This document shows positions 6,423-10,470 of a DNA stretch of 10,470 bases, in pieces (positions within the stretch are counted from its first letter, which is position 1; each line of letters begins with the position of its first letter). Both the position numbers and the translations under genes were made by a program. The DNA is taken from contig JAFAEZ010000188.1 of NCBI GenBank assembly GCA_023423775.1, forward strand, positions 1 to 10,470, in the 5' to 3' direction. Under the pieces are notes generated by a model. That model ran no database searches. It was not told the origin of the DNA and worked only from the letters and a program-made list of their open reading frames with translations. The stretch comes from Pseudomonadota bacterium. GTDB taxonomy: Bacteria; Pseudomonadota; Alphaproteobacteria; Sphingomonadales; Sphingomonadaceae.

Positions 6423-7238
6423 TCACTCCTTCAGTTCATTCACCCGCTTCACCCACGCGCGCACGTCCTTGAGCACGGCGGGCAGCACCGCCTTGACCTC
6501 CGCGATCGTCATGCCCGCCTTGATGCGGGGGTCGTAGAGCACATTGAGGATGTACTGGTCGTAGACGTCGAAATAGCCCATCGAGACGTTGTCGTTGAAC
6601 ATGGTCCAGGGCACGCTGGCGGTGTCGTTGATCGGCCCGAGCGATTGCAGCAGCTCCTCATAGGCGCAGTCGAGGAAGGTAAAATCGCCGTTGTCGACGG
6701 TGAGGATGACGTCGGAATGCTCGATCTCGAAATTGTCGTTCTTGCGGAAGCCGGACAGGCATTGCGGATCGAGCGAGTTGCGGATCTCGCGCGCCTTCTC
6801 CGCGCCGTAGAAGCTCGTGAGCGTGCGGTAGAGTTCGCGGTCGCGCACCAGCTTGACCCGCACATTCGCCGCCTCGTGGGTGTCGGTCATGGCGATGTCA
6901 AGATGCTGCACGCGCGTGGCGATGTCGCTTACGACCTTGGCGAGCTGCGTCTTGCGATCGGCGCGATCGCTCTCGGCGTAGACGCGCACCGGCCCGTCGA
7001 ACTTGCGGATGCGGTCGACGCGGCCGGCGAGGTGATATTCGGCGCCGAACGCCGTCTTCAGGAAACCCTCGACGATCTCGCCGTCGGTGAAGCTTTTCTT
7101 CTCCGAGCGCTGGCGCGAGGTGATCGCGGGCAGTTCGCCCGCGGCAGCCGGGGGTGCGGCGTCAGGCACCAGGGTGAGCGCGGCGAGCACCAGGAGGGCG
7201 ATACGAAGGCGAGGCGAGGACGGATTCAGAGCGCTCAT
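6423..7238 (-). CDS. Exported DUF2927 family protein
   Basis: This is a 271-residue protein of unknown function. The N-terminus has basic residues and a hydrophobic core (LRIALLVLAALTLV), then an Ala/Pro-rich segment ending AAA-GE, consistent with Sec export to the periplasm. The mature part matches the DUF2927 pattern, including a region with two cysteines (about C160 and C191), LDCAYEELLQSLGP, a following FND segment, and LYDPRIKAGMT near the end. A disulfide between the two cysteines is possible. Start choice is uncertain. The ATG at 7238 gives the most normal signal peptide; an in-frame ATG at 7259 and GTG at 7274 would add 7 or 12 mostly Arg-rich residues. It lies 90 bases downstream of the L,D-transpeptidase gene on the same strand and may be read with it. 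Confidence 0.8.
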   Translation of the reverse strand: MSALNPSSPRLRIALLVLAALTLVPDAAPPAAAGELPAITSRQRSEKKSFTDGEIVEGFLKTAFGAEYHLAGRVDRIRKFDGPVRVYAESDRADRKTQLAKVVSDIATRVQHLDIAMTDTHEAANVRVKLVRDRELYRTLTSFYGAEKAREIRNSLDPQCLSGFRKNDNFEIEHSDVILTVDNGDFTFLDCAYEELLQSLGPINDTASVPWTMFNDNVSMGYFDVYDQYILNVLYDPRIKAGMTIAEVKAVLPAVLKDVRAWVKRVNELKE

Positions 7239-7328
7239 CGTCCGTCGACGCTGCCGCATTCGCCTCGCGCGCACAAGTCGGCAAATTCACGCGCCCCGCG
7301 GGTTCCCCGACGCAGTCGTCCGGCCGGC

Positions 7329-7907
7329 CTAGTTGTTCAGCACCACCACGGTGGTGCCGACGGCGACGCGGCTGTAGAGGTCGGTCACGTCGTCATTGGT
7401 CATGCGGAAGCAGCCCGACGACACCGCTTGGCCGATCGTCTCCGGCTCGTTGGAGCCGTGGATGCGATACAGCGTCGAGCCCAGGTACATTGCGCGCGCG
7501 CCGAGCGGATTGTCGACGCCGCCCTTCATGTGGCGCGGCAGGTCGGGCCGGCGGGCCAGCATCTGCGACGGCGGCGTCCAGGCCGGCCATTCCTTCTTGG
7601 CGGTGATCCTGTGCACCCCGCCCCAGCGGAAGCCGTCGCGGCCGACGCCGATGCCGTAGCGCAGCGCCTGGCCGTTCTGGAGCACCAGATACAGCCGCCG
7701 CTCGCTGGTGTTCACCACGATCGTGCCGGGCGCGTACTTGCCGTTATACATGACGGTGGTGCGGGGGACGGGATTGGCGCCGGAACGGAAGAAGTTCGGG
7801 CCGCCGCCCATGATGTCGCGCGAGTCGAACTCTTCGGCGAGTGCGCCGCCTGCGGTGGCTGACAGCAGTGCGATGACGGCAATCGGCGCGGCAAAAAACC
7901 GGATCAT
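7329..7907 (-). CDS. L,D-transpeptidase (YkuD domain), exported
   Basis: This 192-residue protein has a Sec signal peptide (MIRFFAAPIAVIALLSATAG, cleavage likely after ALA before EEF). The mature protein carries a YkuD catalytic domain from about residue 60. The active-site elements are HGSNEP (H150) and SSGCFRM (C166 as nucleophile, R168), in the family order H...SxGCxR[ML], with Phe where Ile or Val is common. YkuD enzymes make 3-3 cross-links in peptidoglycan or attach proteins to it in the periplasm; which of these applies here is not visible. The ATG at 7907 has GGGGA 5 bases upstream and begins a standard signal peptide; a TTG 15 bases earlier (7922) is less likely. It is transcribed divergently from the ThDP enzyme gene, with DUF2927 downstream. 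Confidence 0.92.
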   Translation of the reverse strand: MIRFFAAPIAVIALLSATAGGALAEEFDSRDIMGGGPNFFRSGANPVPRTTVMYNGKYAPGTIVVNTSERRLYLVLQNGQALRYGIGVGRDGFRWGGVHRITAKKEWPAWTPPSQMLARRPDLPRHMKGGVDNPLGARAMYLGSTLYRIHGSNEPETIGQAVSSGCFRMTNDDVTDLYSRVAVGTTVVVLNN

Positions 7908-8002
7908 TGTTTTCCCCAGCAAGAAATCGATTCAATGAACGCCACAGGCCATATTTGCGGGGATTCCGCAAGCCACGGGCCCGTGAGGCAGGTCCTTCTT
8001 CA

Positions 8003-8041
8003 CGATTTGGCGTTACCAAATCGGCAACCACAATTTGCCGA
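8003..8041. promoter_or_regulatory. Two overlapping inverted repeats in divergent spacer
   Basis: CGATTTGG (8003-8010) pairs with CCAAATCG (8016-8023) across 5 bases. TCGGCAA (8021-8027) pairs with TTGCCGA (8035-8041) across 7 bases. The two repeats share 8021-8023, so the structures are mutually exclusive in RNA and adjacent as DNA operator sites. They lie 95 bases upstream of the transpeptidase start and 120 bases upstream of the ThDP enzyme start. They may be regulator sites or a leader switch; neither is proven. Confidence 0.45.
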
Positions 8042-8161
8042 AAAACATTAGCCAAACCCGCGCGGGGCAGGGCCGCGATGGCGGCTATTGCTTTGACGGA
8101 CCGCGCGAACAATGATTGGTCGGATGGATCACCTGAAAAGATTGGTTGCGGAGCAAAAAGA

Positions 8162-9709
8162 ATGAACGGTGCGGAAAGCCTGGTGCGGACGATGGTCAAG
8201 GGCGGTGTGGACGTCTGCTTCACCAACCCCGGCACCTCCGAGATGCATTTTGTCGCAGCGCTCGACCGCGTACCCGGCATGCGCTGCGTGCTCGGCCTGT
8301 TCGAGGGCGTGGTGACGGGCGCCGCCGACGGCTATTTCCGCATGAAGGGAACGCCGGCCTCGACGCTGCTGCATCTCGGTCCCGGCCTCGCCAATGGACT
8401 TGCCAATCTGCACAATGCCAAGAAGGCCAATTCCGGCATCGTCAACATAGTCGGCCAGCACGCGGTCTACCACATCGGCTACAACGCGCCGCTGACCTCG
8501 GACATCGAGGGCCTGGCCCGGCCGATGTCGTCCTGGGTCCGCACCTCCCCGGATTCCAAATCGGTCGCCGCCGACGGCGCCGCGGCGATCGCCGCCGCCA
8601 AAAGCGCGCCGCCGCAGATCGCGACCCTGATCCTGCCCGCCGACACCGCCTGGAACGAGGCCGACGGCATCGCCGAGGTTCCGGCCGAGCAGCAGCGCGC
8701 GAGCTACTCGCCGCAGGCGGTGGAGCAGGCCGCCAGGATCCTGCATGGCGACGGCGAGGGCACGCTGCTCCTGATGACCGGCAGCGCCTTGAGCGAGAAG
8801 GGTCTGGCGCTGGCCGAGCGCATCGCCGGCAAGACCGGCTGCACCGTGATGGGCCCGACCTTCCGCCCAAGGATGGCGCGCGGCCGCGGCCGTTTCTCGA
8901 TCGACCGCATCCACTATGTGATCGAGCAGGCGCTGCCGATGCTGGCGAAGTTCCGTCACATCGTGCTGGTCGAGTCCGACGATCCCGTGGCGTTCTTCGC
9001 CTATCCGAACAAGCCGAGCATGCTCAAGCCCGAGGGCTGCGAGGTCCATCGCATGACCTCGTGGGGCGAGAACTCGGTCGCGGCGCTCGAAGCGCTGGCC
9101 GGCGCCGTCAAGGCCAGCGCCAAGGACGTCAAGCCGCAGGCTTTGGCCGAACTGGTCAAGCCGACCGGCGTGCTCAATTTCGCCTCGATCGCGCAGGCGA
9201 TCGCCTGTGCGATCCCCGAGAACGCGATCATGGTCGACGAATCCCTCACCACCGGCCGCGGCTTCTTCCCGCCGACGGCGGCGGCGGCCCCGCACGACTG
9301 GCTCCAGAACATGGGCGGCTCGATCGGCTTCTCGACGCCGCTTTCGATTGGCGCTGCGATCGCCTGTCCGGATCGCAAGGTCATCACCATGGTCGGCGAT
9401 GGCAGCGCAATGTACACGATCCAGTCGCTGTGGACGCAGGCGCGCGAGAACCTCGACATCGTCACCATCGTGTTCGCCAACCGCATCTACCAGATCCTGC
9501 GCGGCGAGTTCGACAATGTCGGCGCCGGCGAGCCCGGCCAGCGCGCCAACGACATGCTCCGGCTCGACCGTCCGACGCTGGATTTCGTCGCGCTCGCCAA
9601 GGGCATGGGCGTGCCCGGCCGCGCGGTCACCAATGCCGACGAGTTCAACAAGGCGCTGGCCGAGGCCGTCGCCGAGCCCGGGCCGCGCCTGATCGAAGTC
9701 CAGATGTAA
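8162..9709 (+). CDS. Thiamine-diphosphate enzyme, acetolactate synthase large subunit-like
   Basis: This 515-residue protein has the three-domain layout of the ThDP decarboxylase family. The N-terminal pyrimidine-binding domain includes the catalytic Glu E48 in LFEGVVTGAADGYF. A middle domain follows. The C-terminal pyrophosphate domain has GDG at 412-414 and the matching Asn at about 440 in FANRIY, where the usual NN is AN-R. Such proteins are commonly annotated as acetolactate synthase, but this one is shorter than IlvB (about 570-600) and has no regulatory subunit gene next to it. A 2-oxoacid decarboxylase or another carboligase is equally possible. The ATG at 8162 was chosen because GGAG lies 8 bases upstream and MNGAESLVRT is the usual family N-terminus. 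An in-frame ATG at 8078 would add 28 unrelated residues. It is cytoplasmic. A nested palindrome starts 2 bases after the stop. Confidence 0.85.
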   Translation: MNGAESLVRTMVKGGVDVCFTNPGTSEMHFVAALDRVPGMRCVLGLFEGVVTGAADGYFRMKGTPASTLLHLGPGLANGLANLHNAKKANSGIVNIVGQHAVYHIGYNAPLTSDIEGLARPMSSWVRTSPDSKSVAADGAAAIAAAKSAPPQIATLILPADTAWNEADGIAEVPAEQQRASYSPQAVEQAARILHGDGEGTLLLMTGSALSEKGLALAERIAGKTGCTVMGPTFRPRMARGRGRFSIDRIHYVIEQALPMLAKFRHIVLVESDDPVAFFAYPNKPSMLKPEGCEVHRMTSWGENSVAALEALAGAVKASAKDVKPQALAELVKPTGVLNFASIAQAIACAIPENAIMVDESLTTGRGFFPPTAAAAPHDWLQNMGGSIGFSTPLSIGAAIACPDRKVITMVGDGSAMYTIQSLWTQARENLDIVTIVFANRIYQILRGEFDNVGAGEPGQRANDMLRLDRPTLDFVALAKGMGVPGRAVTNADEFNKALAEAVAEPGPRLIEVQM

Positions 9710-9711
9710 GT

Positions 9712-9781
9712 TTCTCCCTCGCCGTCCCGGCCTGGTGCGCAATTGCGCACGAAAGCCGGGACCTATAACCCCCAGGGAGAA
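9712..9781. repeat. Nested palindromic element after the ThDP enzyme gene
   Basis: Three concentric complementary pairs are present: TTCTCCCT (9712-9719) with AGGGAGAA (9774-9781), GTCCCGGC (9724-9731) with GCCGGGAC (9755-9762), and a perfect 16-bp palindrome GTGCGCAATTGCGCAC (9735-9750) at the core. The core and GTCCCGGCCTGG flank resemble an interspersed palindrome I recall from Bradyrhizobium genomes. It begins directly after the TAA stop, so it may also protect the mRNA 3' end or help termination. Confidence 0.85.
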
Positions 9782-9818
9782 GTTTGACGAAAATTCGGGT
9801 AGACCTCGCGGCATGGAT

Positions 9819-9878
9819 CCGGCGTTCGCCGGGACGACACCGAAGGTGTGAAGTGCACGCGCGCTCCTCACCATGAGG
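9819..9878. repeat. Row of three short inverted repeats upstream of the last gene
   Basis: CCGGCG-tt-CGCCGG (9819-9832), ACACC-gaa-GGTGT (9837-9849) and CCTCA-cca-TGAGG (9866-9878) follow each other within 60 bases. Each is a perfect small hairpin. The wording (ATGGATCCGGCGTTCGCC, GCGCGCTCCTCACCATGAGG) looks like a degenerate mosaic of rhizobial intergenic repeats. No gene or clear promoter is seen in the remainder of 9782-9921. Confidence 0.55.
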
Positions 9879-9921
9879 GCTGATAGCGGCGCAACTGGGT
9901 GCGTGATGGGCCGGGGGCAAC

Positions 9922-10440
9922 ATGCAGACCGAGCTGAACAAGGTGATCGCGGCGCTCCGGGATTTCTACGCCCACGAGACGTTCCTGTTCGAGAAGGACG
10001 TCGGCGAGCGGTCGATCACGCATCGCTTCGCCGTGCATCTGGAGAAGCAGTTCTCCGGCTGGTCAGTCGATTGCAATTACGACCGGCTCGGCGAGCGCAC
10101 GCTGCACCTGCCGCGCGGCAGCATCATCTCGACCGATGACCATCTCGGCAAGTCGATCTATCCCGATGTCGCCGTGCACCAGCGCGAGATCCCGAACAAT
10201 CTGCTCACCGTCGAGATCCGCAAGGCGAGCAATCACACGCCGCTGGAGCACGACCAGCACAAGCTGCGCGCACTGACCGACGTGCATGTCTGGTTTCCGT
10301 ACTGGATCGGCGTGCTGCTGGTGCTGGACAGCCATTCCGTGACGATGTCGGAGGTCTATGTCAGCGGGCTGGTCGATGAGGCGCAGTCGCGCTGGTTCGC
10401 GACGCGGCTGGCGGAGATCGGCCTCGCCGGCAGCACATGA
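9922..10440 (+). CDS. Hypothetical protein with PD-(D/E)XK-like pattern
   Basis: This 172-residue soluble protein has no signal peptide or membrane span. I do not recognise a named family, but the layout resembles small restriction-endonuclease-like proteins. An N-terminal helix contains Glu (GERSITHRFAVHLE, about 28-41). VDCNYDR is near 49-55, YPD at 80-82, then a hydrophobic strand LLTVEIRK (94-101) and D111/K114 in a following helix. In the PD-(D/E)XK motif the third element is E-x-K; here it is E98-I-R100-K101, so Arg occupies the usual Lys position. It may be a non-cleaving relative or one that uses K101. The start ATG at 9922 is preceded by a G-run (GGGGG at 9914-9918) 3 bases away, a weak site. 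It stands alone after a repeat-filled spacer. Confidence 0.75.
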   Translation: MQTELNKVIAALRDFYAHETFLFEKDVGERSITHRFAVHLEKQFSGWSVDCNYDRLGERTLHLPRGSIISTDDHLGKSIYPDVAVHQREIPNNLLTVEIRKASNHTPLEHDQHKLRALTDVHVWFPYWIGVLLVLDSHSVTMSEVYVSGLVDEAQSRWFATRLAEIGLAGST

Positions 10441-10451
10441 GAAAGCGCGGC

Positions 10452-10468
10452 GGGCGGGGTTGCCGCCC
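10452..10468. terminator. GC-rich hairpin at right edge, possible terminator
   Basis: GGGCGG (10452-10457) pairs with CCGCCC (10463-10468) across GGTTG, 11 bases after the stop of the last gene. The window ends 2 bases later, so any following T tract cannot be seen. Confidence 0.45.
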
Positions 10469-10470
10469 CC

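Noticed and set aside
7299..7309. CGGG-ttc-CCCG hairpin after the L,D-transpeptidase gene as a terminator
   Set aside because: Only 4 bp of stem and no T tract; common by chance at this GC content.
8093..8121. TTGACG hexamer as a -35 for the ThDP enzyme gene
   Set aside because: No acceptable -10 follows at 16-18 bases.
8078..8161. Upstream in-frame ATG for the ThDP enzyme
   Set aside because: It adds 28 residues not typical of the family, while the ATG at 8162 has a GGAG site at normal distance.
8129..9874. 581-residue open frame antisense to the ThDP enzyme
   Set aside because: Low-complexity Arg/Gly/His-rich translation with no domain; the opposite strand encodes a clear ThDP enzyme.

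Overview
The window is GC-rich, with strong third-position G/C bias and long spurious antisense ORFs. The proteins and interspersed palindromes look like an alphaproteobacterium of the Bradyrhizobium/Rhodopseudomonas group. This assignment rests on recognised protein and repeat style, not on a search. No rRNA, tRNA, CRISPR, insertion sequence or phage gene was seen.

Left part (1-4037): the 3' end of an M48 zinc metalloprotease gene runs rightward and converges, 11 bases apart, on a leftward three-gene cluster. Read in transcription order, the cluster is a GTP cyclohydrolase II-like protein (Urc1 type), a DUF1688/Urc4 protein 7 bases downstream, then, after a 166-base gap filled by a large inverted repeat, a uracil phosphoribosyltransferase (Upp/Urc6 type). 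These are the three hallmark genes of the URC route of uracil catabolism. That route was genetically defined in the yeast Lachancea kluyveri and is distinct from the reductive (Pyd) and Rut routes. It is the most interesting content of the window. The phosphoribosyltransferase keeps its uracil-side loop but has an altered PRPP-binding loop.

Middle (4038-6422): a 308-base divergent intergenic region carries a candidate promoter for the URC cluster overlapped by a 10-bp palindrome, a second 12-bp palindrome and a leader hairpin. Rightward from it come a threonine synthase-like PLP enzyme and a class I SAM methyltransferase with a very good ribosome binding site. A palindrome closes this unit against the convergent gene.

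Right part (6423-10470): two leftward genes encode exported proteins, a DUF2927 protein and a YkuD-family L,D-transpeptidase. The spacer upstream of the transpeptidase contains two overlapping inverted repeats and separates it from a rightward thiamine-diphosphate enzyme of the acetolactate synthase-like family, about 515 residues with no small subunit gene. A 212-base spacer of nested palindromes follows, then a small protein with a PD-(D/E)XK-like pattern in which Arg sits at the usual Lys position. A GC-rich hairpin ends the window.

Likely joint working: the URC cluster is a metabolic unit for using uracil as a nitrogen source. The PLP enzyme and methyltransferase share its upstream region but have no proven link to it. 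The envelope genes and the ThDP enzyme look like ordinary chromosomal housekeeping or accessory genes.
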